This document shows positions 27,515 through 36,533 of a stretch of 64,000 bases of DNA, piece after piece; position 1 is the stretch's first letter; each line of letters opens with the position of its first letter. The stretch is taken from NCBI GenBank assembly GCA_032052615.1, contig DAMBWF010000004.1, forward strand, positions 294,997-358,996, given 5' to 3'. A program made the translations under genes and the position numbers. The stretch comes from Pseudomonas_T sp032052615. Lineage in GTDB: Bacteria > Pseudomonadota > Gammaproteobacteria > Pseudomonadales > Pseudomonadaceae. The notes below the pieces were generated by a model. The model was given only the letters and a program-made list of their open reading frames with translations, did not search any database and was not told the origin of the DNA.

Positions 27515-29289
27515 TCCTTTCGGCTCTTAATGATTATTACCAGCGACTGCTGGAGCGGGATGAGGCGGATATCTCACCCTTCGGCTACAGCCAGGAAAAG
27601 ATCAGCTACGCCTTGCTGCTGTCCGCGCAAGGCGAGTTGGTGGACGTGCAGGATATTCGCTTGCTCTCTGGCAAGAAGCCCCAACCCAGGCCTATGAGTG
27701 TGCCGCAGCCGGAGAAGCGCACCTCGGGCATCAAGTCCAACGTACTCTGGGACAAGACCAGTTATGTGCTGGGCGTGAGTGCCAAGGGCGGAGAACGCAC
27801 CCGACAGGAACACGAAGCCTTCAAGACACTGCACCGGCAGATCCTGGTCGAGGAAGACGACCCCGGTCTGCAGGCCCTGCTCCAGTTCCTTGAGCGCTGG
27901 CAGCCGGAGCAGTTCCAGCCGCCACTGTTCAGCGAGGAAATGCTCGACTGCAACCTGGTATTCCGCCTGGACGGCCAACAGCGCTATCTGCACGAGACAC
28001 CAGCGGCTCAGGCGGTGCGTGCCCGGCTGTTCGCCAATGGCGATAGCCGCGAGGGGCTGTGCCTGGTCAGCGGCCAACGTCAGCCATTGGCGCGCCTGCA
28101 TCCAGCGGTCAAGGGCGTCAATGGTGCCCAGAGTTCGGGGGCTTCCCTCGTCTCCTTCAACCTCGACGCTTTTTCCTCCTACGGAAAGAGCCAGGGGGAC
28201 AATGCGCCGGTCTCCGAACAGGCCGCCTTTGCCTATACCACGGTGCTCAACCATTTGTTGCGTCGCGACGAGCACAACCGCCAGCGCCTGCAAATCGGCG
28301 ATGCGAGTGTGGTGTTCTGGGCACAGGCGGTCACCCCTGCCCAGGCGGTCGCCGCCGAGTCGATCTTCTGGAGCCTGCTGGAGCCACCCGCCGACGATGG
28401 CCAGGAAGCGGAAAAGCTGCGCGGTGTGCTGGATGCCGTGGCCAAGGGGCGGTTCTTGCACGAACTCGACCCGCGCCTGCAGGAAGGCACCCGCATTTTC
28501 GTATTGGGGCTGGCGCCCAATGCCTCGCGACTGTCCATCCGGTTCTGGGTAGTCGACAGCCTTGCGGTATTCACCCAGCGTCTGGCCGAGCATTTCCGGG
28601 ATCTGCGCCTCGAGCCTCTACCCTGGAAGACGGAGCCGGCCATCTGGCGCTTGCTCTATGCCACCGCCCCCAGCCGTGACGGCAGAGCCAAGGCCGAAGA
28701 CGTCCCCCCGCAACTGGCCGGTGAAATGACCCGTGCCATCCTGACCGGCAGCCGCTATCCGCGCAGTCTGCTAGCCAACCTGATCATGCGCATGCGCGCC
28801 GACGGCGACGTCTCCGGAATACGCGTCGCGCTGTGCAAGGCCGTGCTCGCCCGCGAGGCACGCCTGAGCGGCAAGGTTCATCAAGAGGAGCTACCCATGA
28901 GTCTCGATAAGGACGCCAGCAACCCCGGCTATCGCTTGGGGAGACTATTCGCGGTGTTGGAAGGCGCACAACGCGCAGCCCTGGGTGACAGGGTCAATGC
29001 CACCATCCGGGACCGCTACTACGGCGCCGCGTCCGCCACGCCGGCCATGGTTTTCCCGATGCTGCTGCGCAACACTCAAAACCACTTGACCAAGCTGCGC
29101 AAGGAGAAGCCCGGGCTGGCAGTGAACCTGGAGCGCGATATCGGCGAAATCATCGACGGTATGCCGAGCCAATTCCCGCGCAGCCTGCGCCTGGAGGACC
29201 AGGGACGCTTCGCCATTGGTTACTACCAACAGGTCCAGGCCCGTTTCAACCGGGGCCCCGATTCCGTCGAGGAAGGAGTACAAGAATGA
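27511..29289 (+). CDS. cas8c: Type I-C Cascade large subunit Cas8c (Csd1)
   Basis: 592 residues, normal for Csd1. The large subunit recognises the PAM (TTC in characterised I-C systems) and stabilises the R-loop. The N-terminus MILSALNDYYQRL and the segment DKTSYVLGVSAKGGERTRQEH (with LWDKTSYVLG) are typical. It overlaps neighbours by 4 bp at both ends, showing a tightly coupled operon. In some I-C systems an internal start also produces a small Cas11c subunit from the 3' end; an ATG near 28897 (MSLDKDASNPGY) preceded by GAGGAG is a candidate here. Confidence 0.95.
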   Translation: MILSALNDYYQRLLERDEADISPFGYSQEKISYALLLSAQGELVDVQDIRLLSGKKPQPRPMSVPQPEKRTSGIKSNVLWDKTSYVLGVSAKGGERTRQEHEAFKTLHRQILVEEDDPGLQALLQFLERWQPEQFQPPLFSEEMLDCNLVFRLDGQQRYLHETPAAQAVRARLFANGDSREGLCLVSGQRQPLARLHPAVKGVNGAQSSGASLVSFNLDAFSSYGKSQGDNAPVSEQAAFAYTTVLNHLLRRDEHNRQRLQIGDASVVFWAQAVTPAQAVAAESIFWSLLEPPADDGQEAEKLRGVLDAVAKGRFLHELDPRLQEGTRIFVLGLAPNASRLSIRFWVVDSLAVFTQRLAEHFRDLRLEPLPWKTEPAIWRLLYATAPSRDGRAKAEDVPPQLAGEMTRAILTGSRYPRSLLANLIMRMRADGDVSGIRVALCKAVLAREARLSGKVHQEELPMSLDKDASNPGYRLGRLFAVLEGAQRAALGDRVNATIRDRYYGAASATPAMVFPMLLRNTQNHLTKLRKEKPGLAVNLERDIGEIIDGMPSQFPRSLRLEDQGRFAIGYYQQVQARFNRGPDSVEEGVQE

Positions 29290-30155
29290 CCGCCATCGCC
29301 AACCGCTACGAGTTCGTTTACCTCTTTGATGTCAGCAACGGCAATCCTAATGGCGACCCGGATGCTGGCAACATGCCCCGCCTCGATCCGGAAACCAACC
29401 AGGGGTTGGTCACCGACGTTTGCCTCAAGCGCAAGATCCGCAATTACGTCAGCCTGGAGCGGGAAGGTGCTCCCGGCTATGCCATCTATATGCAGGAAAA
29501 ATCCGTGCTGAATAACCAGCACAAACAGGCCTATGAGGCGCTCGGTATCGTGCCAGAGGCGAAGAAGCTGCCCAAGGACGAAGCCAAGGCGCGCGAGCTG
29601 ACCGCTTGGATGTGCAAGAACTTCTTCGATGTGCGTGCTTTCGGGGCGGTGATGACCACCGAGATCAATGCCGGCCAGGTGCGTGGACCGATCCAGCTGG
29701 CATTCGCTACATCCATCGACCCGGTATTGCCTATGGAGGTATCCATCACCCGCATGGCGGTGACTAACGAAAAGGATCTGGAGAAGGAGCGCACCATGGG
29801 CCGCAAGCACATCGTGCCTTACGGCCTGTACCGCGCCCATGGTTTCATCTCCGCCAAGCTGGCCGAGCGAACCGGCTTTTCCGACGACGACTTGGAGCTG
29901 CTGTGGCGCGCGTTGGCCAATATGTTCGAACACGACCGCTCGGCGGCACGCGGCGAGATGGCAGCGCGCAAGTTGATCGTCTTCAAGCATGAGCATGCCA
30001 TGGGCAATGCGCCCGCCCATGTGCTGTTCGACAGCGTCAAGGTCGAGCGAGTCGAGGGGGCTGCGGATATACCGGCACGCGGTTTCCAGGATTACTGTGT
30101 CAGCATCGACGCGGAAGCTCTTCCCCAGGGCGTGAGCATGCGCGAGTACCTCTAG
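29286..30155 (+). CDS. cas7c: Type I-C Cascade backbone subunit Cas7c (Csd2)
   Basis: 289 residues. The RAMP-fold backbone protein coats the crRNA spacer. The N-terminal signature NRYEFVYLFDVSNGNPNGDPDAGNMPR belongs to Csd2/Csh2. The finger and palm regions (about residues 110-200) include FGAVMTTEINAGQVRGP. It starts inside the cas8c stop and ends 18 bp before cas4. Confidence 0.96.
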   Translation: MTAIANRYEFVYLFDVSNGNPNGDPDAGNMPRLDPETNQGLVTDVCLKRKIRNYVSLEREGAPGYAIYMQEKSVLNNQHKQAYEALGIVPEAKKLPKDEAKARELTAWMCKNFFDVRAFGAVMTTEINAGQVRGPIQLAFATSIDPVLPMEVSITRMAVTNEKDLEKERTMGRKHIVPYGLYRAHGFISAKLAERTGFSDDDLELLWRALANMFEHDRSAARGEMAARKLIVFKHEHAMGNAPAHVLFDSVKVERVEGAADIPARGFQDYCVSIDAEALPQGVSMREYL

Positions 30156-30173
30156 TCCAAGGAACGGGCGGCC

Positions 30174-30803
30174 ATGGAAGACGACGATCTCATTCCCCTG
30201 TCCGCCCTGCAGCACTACCTCTATTGCCCGCGCCAATGCGCGCTGATCCATGTCGAGCGACTGTGGGCGGAGAACCGGCAGACCGCCGAAGGGCGCTTGC
30301 TACATGAGCGCGCTGATCAGCACCAGGTTGAGCAACGTCATGGCGTACGCACCGTTACCGCCATGCCGTTGCTTAATCTGGAATTGGGCATTACGGGCGT
30401 GGCGGATGTGGTCGAGTTCCGTACGACGGACGATGAGGAACGCGCCTATCCCGTGGAATATAAGCGCGGGCGGCCCAAGGCCCATCGCGCCGACGAGGTG
30501 CAGCTCTGTGCTCAGGCCCTCTGCCTGGAGGCGATGCTCGGCAAGTCGCTAGCGGAAGGCGCACTGTTCTATGGGAAAACCCGGCGGCGCAAGATCGTGA
30601 CGTTCGACGACGCGCTGCGCCGGTTGACCCTGCGGGTCATCCAGGCGACGCGTGAGTTACTGGCCGTGAGGCGCACACCCTTGGCCGAGTACCAGGCCAA
30701 GCGTTGCGACCCCTGTTCGCTGATCGATCTGTGCCAGCCCAGGTTGCTCAAACGCAGCACCAGCGTCGAAGGCTGGCTACGTCTGCAGCTCAAGGAGGAG
30801 TGA
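30174..30803 (+). CDS. cas4: CRISPR adaptation exonuclease Cas4
   Basis: 209 residues. A RecB-type nuclease with a 4Fe-4S cluster. One Cys is in HYLYCPRQCALIH (N-terminal) and the remaining three in RCDPCSLIDLC (C-terminal). Catalytic residues lie in GVADVVEF and PVEYKRG. Cas4 trims prespacers and selects for the PAM together with Cas1-Cas2. It is followed by cas1 after 3 bp. Confidence 0.95.
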   Translation: MEDDDLIPLSALQHYLYCPRQCALIHVERLWAENRQTAEGRLLHERADQHQVEQRHGVRTVTAMPLLNLELGITGVADVVEFRTTDDEERAYPVEYKRGRPKAHRADEVQLCAQALCLEAMLGKSLAEGALFYGKTRRRKIVTFDDALRRLTLRVIQATRELLAVRRTPLAEYQAKRCDPCSLIDLCQPRLLKRSTSVEGWLRLQLKEE

Positions 30804-30806
30804 GAC

Positions 30807-31847
30807 ATGCGGCGACAGCTCAATACCCTATACGTCACCACCGAGGGCGCCTGGCTGAAAAAGGACGGAGCCAATGTCGTCATGGAGGTGGCGGGCGAGA
30901 TACGTGGGCGCCTGCCAGCCCATATGCTCGAAAGCCTGGTGTGTATCGGCCGTGTACTGGTATCACCGCCATTGCTCGGATATTGCGCGGAGCAAGGCAT
31001 TAGCGTTTGCTACTTGACACCCCACGGCAAGTTCCTGGCCCGAGTGGAAGGGCCCGTGTCCGGCAATGTCCTGCTGCGCCGCGAGCAGTACCGTCGAAGC
31101 GATGATCCGGACGGCTGTGCGGCGCTGGTGCGCAACCTGTTGTTGGGCAAGGTGCACAATCAACGTGCGGTATTGGGGCGGGCCCTGCGTGACCATGGCG
31201 AGGGCTTGCCGGAAGAGGCGCGACTTTCCCTGTCGCACAGCCACAAGCGCTTGCGGCGAATCACCGAGCGGTTGCTCGAGGCACCCGGGCTGGAGCTGCT
31301 AAGAGGGTTGGAGGGCGAGGCCGCCCAGGCCTATTTCGGTGTATTCGATCATTTGATCCGTATCGACAACCCGGCCCTACGTTTCGCCGGGCGCAGCCGC
31401 CGACCGCCTCTGGATGCGGTCAATGCACTCCTGTCCTTTCTCTACACCCTGCTGACACACGATTGTCGCTCGGCGTTGGAGACCGTAGGACTGGACCCGG
31501 CCGTAGGCTTCCTGCATCGCGACCGTCCCGGCAGACCCAGCTTGGCGCTGGATCTGCTTGAGGAGTTCCGTCCCGTGCTGGCCGATCGCTTGGCGCTTTC
31601 CCTGATCAACCGCAAGCAATTGGGCGAACGCGACTTCCGTACCCTGGACAATGGAGCCGTACTCCTCAAGGAGGAGGCGCGCAAGACGTTATTGACTGCT
31701 TACCAGGAGCGCAAGCGTGAGGAAATACAGCATGGTTTCCTTGGCGAGAAGGCACCACTGGGCTTGTTTCCTTACATCCAGGCGCAATTGCTCGCTCGCC
31801 ATCTACGCGGCGACTTGGAGGCTTATCCGCCATTTCTGTGGAAGTAA
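30807..31847 (+). CDS. cas1: CRISPR adaptation integrase Cas1
   Basis: 346 residues, Cas1c subtype start MRRQLNTLYVTTEGAWLKKDG. The metal-binding residues fall in the C-terminal helical domain, including VGFLHRDRPGRPSLALDLLEEFRP (His and Glu/Asp). It inserts prespacers into the leader end of the array as a complex with Cas2. The gene lies between cas4 and cas2 with short gaps. Confidence 0.97.
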   Translation: MRRQLNTLYVTTEGAWLKKDGANVVMEVAGEIRGRLPAHMLESLVCIGRVLVSPPLLGYCAEQGISVCYLTPHGKFLARVEGPVSGNVLLRREQYRRSDDPDGCAALVRNLLLGKVHNQRAVLGRALRDHGEGLPEEARLSLSHSHKRLRRITERLLEAPGLELLRGLEGEAAQAYFGVFDHLIRIDNPALRFAGRSRRPPLDAVNALLSFLYTLLTHDCRSALETVGLDPAVGFLHRDRPGRPSLALDLLEEFRPVLADRLALSLINRKQLGERDFRTLDNGAVLLKEEARKTLLTAYQERKREEIQHGFLGEKAPLGLFPYIQAQLLARHLRGDLEAYPPFLWK

Positions 31848-31857
31848 GGTGTGCGAC

Positions 31858-32148
31858 ATGATGGTTCTAGTCAGCTATGACGTGAGCACCCAAGAGGCGG
31901 CGGGTAACAAGCGCTTGCGCCGCCTGGCCAAGGCCTGCCGCGATTACGGCCAGCGAGTGCAATACTCGGTGTTCGAGATCGAGGTGGATAGCGCGCAGTG
32001 GGCATTCCTCAAGCATCGTCTGTGCAACCTGATCAATCCGGAACAGGACAGCCTGCGTTTCTACTACTTAGGCACGAACTGGCAGCACCGTGTGGAGCAT
32101 GTTGGCGCCAAGGTCGTACTCGACTTGAATGGCCCGCTGATTCTTTAG
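31858..32148 (+). CDS. cas2: CRISPR adaptation protein Cas2
   Basis: 96 residues, ferredoxin fold beginning MMVLVSYDVSTQ with the conserved Asp at the end of the first strand (SYD). A second ATG at 31861 is equally possible. Cas2 dimers bridge two Cas1 dimers. The frame extends upstream into cas1 but that part is a shadow. It is the last cas gene, 180 bp before the first repeat. Confidence 0.96.
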   Translation: MMVLVSYDVSTQEAAGNKRLRRLAKACRDYGQRVQYSVFEIEVDSAQWAFLKHRLCNLINPEQDSLRFYYLGTNWQHRVEHVGAKVVLDLNGPLIL

Positions 32149-32328
32149 CGCCGGTGCGAACCCAAAGCGGCCAGCCAAACCCTGGGAGGTTCGCAATTCT
32201 CTAGCTGCTTGATTCCTATGCTTTTTCTTTGAAGCTAGGAGTTTTGAGGGGGCTTCTCGCTCGAAGACGACATGTTTCGCTGAAGTAAAAGATTTTTTTC
32301 ATGTTGATCAATGAGTTATAAGTGGGCA
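32149..32328 (+). promoter_or_regulatory. CRISPR leader
   Basis: Gene-free, locally AT-rich 180 bp between cas2 and the first repeat, with T-runs (32220-32228, 32292-32299). Its place next to cas2, and degenerate repeats at the opposite end of the array, identify it as the leader that drives transcription and polarised spacer acquisition. No consensus promoter assigned. Confidence 0.75.
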
Positions 32329-33484
32329 GTCGCGCCCCGCGCGGGCGCGTGGATTGAAACAGCTCGCCATAGCCCTCGCCACCTACGCAGCCCCGTCGCG
32401 CCCCGCGCGGGCGCGTGGATTGAAACTGGATGGGTGGAAGCACAAGAATTCCTCAGATTGTCGCGCCCCGCGCGGGCGCGTGGATTGAAACTTGATCTGG
32501 CGGATGCTCATCAGACTACGTCGTGTCGCGCCCCGCGCGGGCGCGTGGATTGAAACATCCGAAAGGGGGCTGCGGAGGAATACGAGGCAGTCGCGCCCCG
32601 CGCGGGCGCGTGGATTGAAACTGTAGTAGGGGATGCCCACGTAGGCGGACCCGGAGTCGCGCCCCGCGCGGGCGCGTGGATTGAAACTAAATTGCACATC
32701 AAAGCCGGACACGCCGGCTAGTCGCGCCCCGCGCGGGCGCGTGGATTGAAACGATATCTGCGTCACCGCCTACGGCATGTCGATGGTCGCGCCCCGCGCG
32801 GGCGCGTGGATTGAAACATGGGCCGGGCCTGGGACTCGTTCGTGCCCGGCGTCGCGCCCCGCGCGGGCGCGTGGATTGAAACTATGGGATCGACAAAATG
32901 CACGCGATCAACCAGCGTCGCGCCCCGCGCGGGCGCGTGGATTGAAACGGTTGACTCCCGGACGGGTAGGGTGGCGATCCTCAGGTCGCGCCCCGCGCGG
33001 GCGCGTGGATTGAAACCGCGTGGCCCGTACCTGCCAGCTCGGCCAGGTGGTCGCGCCCCGCGCGGGCGCGTGGATTGAAACACCGGAGGCTACGGCTCCA
33101 CGCTCACTGGGGGCGAGTCGCGCCCCGCGCGGGCGCGTGGATTGAAACTGCTCGGGCGACACACCGAGAGTGCCGCCCAACATGGGGTCGCGCCCCGCGC
33201 GGGCGCGTGGATTGAAACCCGGGCGACAACCGCGACCAACGCTCCCAACTGGCCGTCGCGCCCCGCGCGGGCGCGTGGATTGAAACAGTTGCCTTCATTG
33301 CGCGGATAAAGAGACGCCAGGTCGCGCCCCGCGTGGGCGCGTGGATTGAAACTCGCAGGTATGGGTCACCTCGCCGGCAATCACGTTGTCGCGCCCCGCG
33401 CGGGCGCGTGGATTGAAACTGGGCAGATGCTGATTGGCTCCTCTGCCGGGATGGTCGCGCCCCGCGCGGGCGCGTGGATTGAAC
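32329..33484 (+). CRISPR. Type I-C CRISPR array, 18 repeats and 17 spacers
   Basis: 32-bp repeats beginning GTCGCGCCCCGCGCGGGCGC and ending in the conserved ATTGAAAC handle. Repeat starts: 32329, 32395, 32460, 32525, 32590, 32656, 32721, 32786, 32851, 32917, 32985, 33050, 33117, 33187, 33255, 33321, 33388 and 33454. Spacers are 33-38 bp and all different. The repeat contains a GC-rich palindrome (CGCCCCGCGCGGGCG) that can form the hairpin cut by Cas5c. Repeat 16 has a C-to-T change and the last repeat lacks one A (ATTGAAC), as expected for the leader-distal end. Open frames across the array are repeat artefacts. Confidence 0.99.
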
Positions 33485-33729
33485 TTTTCGCGGCAGTCGT
33501 CTCGGCTGTAGCTGCCGGCCGCGCCCTCGTGGCGCATGTCGACTCTGGTCTTATCTAACCCGCCTCGCTCTGAGCCTCGCGCTGATAAACGCACTCGACC
33601 GCCTATTGTATATCGAGCCTTTTCTTGAGCTTAGATATTCAATCCATTATTGGCGTTATTAACGTTTGCACGGATGGGTTACTACCAAGGGCTTGCTGCT
33701 TTAATTGGCTGTATCGCAAAGCAAGTTTC
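33485..33729. other. Intergenic region between CRISPR array and bcmA
   Basis: 245 bp that should hold the bcm promoter. Composition turns AT-rich after about 33620. An in-frame TTG at 33625 could extend the synthase by 35 residues but that extension is Cys-rich and unlike the family. No terminator for the array was recognised. Confidence 0.4.
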
Positions 33730-34608
33730 ATGAATGTTTCAAATTATATCGGGGGCGCCGGGTTCGCTACTAAATTTGGCAGGTTGAATAATCATTCGAA
33801 GAACCTACCCTTCATTGCAAAGTTTTCGACTGCCAGTTCGCATCCAGACTATCGTCTCTGGGACCAAGCCATGAATCAAATTGCAGAAGAATTGTTCGGC
33901 GTGCGTAGCCCTTTGATGGGCGAGCGTTACAAGGCGAAGATCGCTTTTGTTTCGCCGCAATCCAGGCGTAATAGTTTCGAAAGCGAGCCCCGCTGTTTTC
34001 TGGGCATCAGCTTGGAAAACAGAAACTTCACCCCGAACCGTTTCCACTCCATCGTGGAATGGGCGGCGCGCCGTTTCGAACACTGCGGCATATTGATTGG
34101 CGATCATATTCATCGAATCACCCTACAGTCCACGCGCAATATGTCCGAGGAATCGGCTCGCGACGAAGCGCTTAGATTGGGTCGGGAATTCATGGAGAAA
34201 AATACTGTCATGCTCGATGCTTATCGGCATGACACGAACTTTCAATTCATCACGTGCTCGGAAATACAGAGCAGTGCGGAGTGCAAGCAGCTCTATTCCC
34301 GCCTGTGCGAATTTTTCCTGGAACATGCAGACTTCCGCGAGTCCGTTGAGAAGTTCGGAAGAAATTATCATCGGCACGAGTGGGATAATTTGAGCGAGGC
34401 GCAGCAGAAACAACGGCTGGAGTTTTCCTCCCAATATTTCCTGGAAGAATTTTCGGTATTTGCCTGCCTGGTGAGAAGGGGCTTCAGGGTCATGGCTTAT
34501 CCGGGCGCCTTCAGCACCCTGGCCGAAATAGCCGCGGGGGATTTCCCGGGCGTGCTGGAAGAGTTGCAACAACTCACCGTGGTTTCTCTGCAGTTGAAGA
34601 GGAGATGA
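33730..34608 (+). CDS. bcmA: Cyclodipeptide synthase, bicyclomycin type
   Basis: 292 residues. CDPSs use two aminoacyl-tRNAs to build a diketopiperazine without an NRPS. Visible hallmarks: the nucleophilic serine in FLGISLENRNF (Ser94), and the Tyr-x3-Glu pair in SSQYFLEEFSVF (Tyr236, Glu240) that in AlbC holds and activates the aminoacyl group. A further conserved Tyr lies in MAYPG (Tyr257). BcmA is known to make cyclo(L-Ile-L-Leu), the bicyclomycin precursor; product identity here is inferred from the neighbouring genes. The N-terminal 85 residues are longer than in AlbC. It ends 3 bp before bcmB. Start chosen at ATG 33730; its ribosome-binding site is weak. Confidence 0.88.
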   Translation: MNVSNYIGGAGFATKFGRLNNHSKNLPFIAKFSTASSHPDYRLWDQAMNQIAEELFGVRSPLMGERYKAKIAFVSPQSRRNSFESEPRCFLGISLENRNFTPNRFHSIVEWAARRFEHCGILIGDHIHRITLQSTRNMSEESARDEALRLGREFMEKNTVMLDAYRHDTNFQFITCSEIQSSAECKQLYSRLCEFFLEHADFRESVEKFGRNYHRHEWDNLSEAQQKQRLEFSSQYFLEEFSVFACLVRRGFRVMAYPGAFSTLAEIAAGDFPGVLEELQQLTVVSLQLKRR

Positions 34609-34611
34609 GGG

Positions 34612-35580
34612 ATGACAACCACGCCTAACCCGACCTCCTGGCAATTGAATCGCGGTTCGATCTATCAGGATGTTTACGCGAAGCGGATGGACGAGCGCCC
34701 CGTGGATACCGAGGCGGAATTGCAACGAGCCTCACTGGCAAACGGCCTGCTTGTCTTCGCTTCGGACCAAGCTCGCGCCACGGCCTTGCAGGACGGCGTT
34801 TTCCTGCTTCGGATACCGGACGATCTCGACGTACAGGCATGTGACCTGTTCGCGAGCCACTTTTTCAAGGGAGCGGCGAAACACCCGTATGGGGCCTTTC
34901 GCGAAGTGACGTCCGCCACCTTCGACGATCCGTTGCTTGGCTTCCACGAAAGAACCAACCAGATCGAGCAGTTCCTTCTAGAGAGGCGTTTCTGGGCCTC
35001 CCACTATCCCGTCGAAATCTTCCAGGCAGGGGAGCGGTTGACTCAGCTCAGCCGGCAGGTCCTGCGGGCGATTCTGGCCCTCACCGATATCGAACCGGGG
35101 CACTGGCACTTGGCGACAGGGGGCGCTTCCGAAGCACAGGGTTCCTACCACCTGACGTTCAATCATTATCGTCCCCGGTTCGATGGCGTCGGGCTGGCTT
35201 CCCACAAGGATGATGGTTTCCTTACGCTTCTTCGAACGACCGAGCCGGGACTGGAGGTCAATCGGAACGACCGCTGGGAAGCCTTGGTGCCCGACCCGGG
35301 CCATTTCGTCGTCAATTTCGGGTTGTCCATGGAAGTATTGACCCGTGAGTCCTCCACGCCTGTCAAGGCGATCATGCACCGGGTCAGTCGCCAGACCCAT
35401 GACCGTTGCAGTTTCGCTCACTTCACGTCCAGTCACTGCACGCCGGGCGCCGAGGCCGGCATCTACAGCTACTCGTCGACAGGGGGGCTCAGGCGAGTCT
35501 GCGGCTCGCGCGACATCATCGACGCGAACGATGAAGAGATCTACCAGGGCACCGTTGTCAGGGAGGCGAAGCAACCATGA
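34612..35580 (+). CDS. bcmB: 2OG/Fe(II) dioxygenase of the bicyclomycin pathway (BcmB position)
   Basis: 322 residues, isopenicillin-N-synthase-like 2-oxoglutarate dioxygenase. Iron ligands: His198 and Asp200 in SHKDDGF and His256 in IMHRV; Arg265 in DRCSF is the probable 2OG-binding arginine, though the usual RxS context is RCS here. A strong GGAGATGAGG site precedes the ATG. In bicyclomycin synthesis five such enzymes and one P450 oxidise the diketopiperazine stepwise; which step this one performs is assigned only by cluster position. It overlaps bcmC by 4 bp. Confidence 0.82.
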   Translation: MTTTPNPTSWQLNRGSIYQDVYAKRMDERPVDTEAELQRASLANGLLVFASDQARATALQDGVFLLRIPDDLDVQACDLFASHFFKGAAKHPYGAFREVTSATFDDPLLGFHERTNQIEQFLLERRFWASHYPVEIFQAGERLTQLSRQVLRAILALTDIEPGHWHLATGGASEAQGSYHLTFNHYRPRFDGVGLASHKDDGFLTLLRTTEPGLEVNRNDRWEALVPDPGHFVVNFGLSMEVLTRESSTPVKAIMHRVSRQTHDRCSFAHFTSSHCTPGAEAGIYSYSSTGGLRRVCGSRDIIDANDEEIYQGTVVREAKQP

Positions 35581-36533
35581 GCGGACGTTCTCGGTTCCAT
35601 CCTTGCCGGGCTTATCTCGATGCCTCGAAACGCCTTGTGTTCTTTCAACCGAATGGATTGGAAAGAGCGCTACGCGACGGTTTTTTCGCCCTGCTGATCC
35701 CGGATGGCCTGGATGTCTCGCCAGGCATCAGGTTCGCGCAGGAGTTCTACCGGGAGCCTGATTCGGACTTGCCTCCCGCGGATGCTCGCTATCAGAATCA
35801 CCGGAAAAACCCGGACATCTATTTCGACCGGGACAACTTCCAGACGGAGCATATCTTGGCGGACGCCCGGCAAAGGGAGTTGTCGTTCCCCGCCGAGGTA
35901 AGCCACCTGTGCGATGAAATGCACCAAGTGGCGCGGGACATCCTGTGCGATATCCTCGACAACCTTGGCGTGGCTCCGCGCTTGTGGCCGAAGGTCACGG
36001 GCGCCACCAGCGAGGGCGGCGGCGTCAAGTGGTTCGCCGTCAGTCATTACCGCACGGAGCGCGAGATGCCCGGCGCGCCCGCGCACCAGGACACCGGTTT
36101 CATCACCGTGTTGTACTGCGACCAGCCTGGCCTGCAGGCGAAGCTTCAGGACGGCTGGGTCGACATCGAGCCCATCGAGGGGCATTTCCTGATCAACTTC
36201 GGGGGCAGCCTGGAGCTGCTCACCTCCGGCCTGGCGTGCCCCGCGGCGGCCGTGCTTCATCGGGTGGACCAGTGTTCGAGCGTGAGCGGACGGGGAGACC
36301 GCTACTCCTTCGCGGCCTTCCTGAATCCGCCGGCGAACGACATGCTCTACCGGATAGCGCCCAATGGCCAGGAGGCCGAGCCGGTCATGCCGGTGGAAAC
36401 TTTCCTGCGCGAGTTCAACGAGCGGACCTGGCAAGACCGCTATGCCGATTTTGGGATCGCGGAGGCGCATGCGGCCGGGGAGGGCGTCGGTGCGCCAGAC
36501 GACTCTCGCAAGCTGGGGGGGCAGCGTCTGTGA
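35577..36533 (+). CDS. bcmC: 2OG/Fe(II) dioxygenase of the bicyclomycin pathway (BcmC position)
   Basis: 318 residues. Iron ligands His170 and Asp172 (AHQDTGF) and His228 (VLHRV); Arg242 and Ser244 (DRYSF) bind 2-oxoglutarate. It is a paralogue of the other four dioxygenases here, sharing the block order N-terminal helix-rich half, HxD strand, LINFG, LLT, HRV, RYS. The start lies inside the bcmB stop (ATGA) and the stop overlaps the GTG start of the P450 gene, so translation is likely coupled. Confidence 0.82.
   Translation: MSGRSRFHPCRAYLDASKRLVFFQPNGLERALRDGFFALLIPDGLDVSPGIRFAQEFYREPDSDLPPADARYQNHRKNPDIYFDRDNFQTEHILADARQRELSFPAEVSHLCDEMHQVARDILCDILDNLGVAPRLWPKVTGATSEGGGVKWFAVSHYRTEREMPGAPAHQDTGFITVLYCDQPGLQAKLQDGWVDIEPIEGHFLINFGGSLELLTSGLACPAAAVLHRVDQCSSVSGRGDRYSFAAFLNPPANDMLYRIAPNGQEAEPVMPVETFLREFNERTWQDRYADFGIAEAHAAGEGVGAPDDSRKLGGQRL

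Noticed and set aside
32216..33594. Several ORFs across the CRISPR array
   Set aside because: They encode the repeat over and over (FQSTRPRGAR / NPRARAGRD / VAPRAGAWIET) and are artefacts of a repeat without stops.
35945..36529. Upstream extension of the P450 frame through bcmC
   Set aside because: Out-of-frame reading of bcmC; the P450 begins at GTG 36530 overlapping the bcmC stop.
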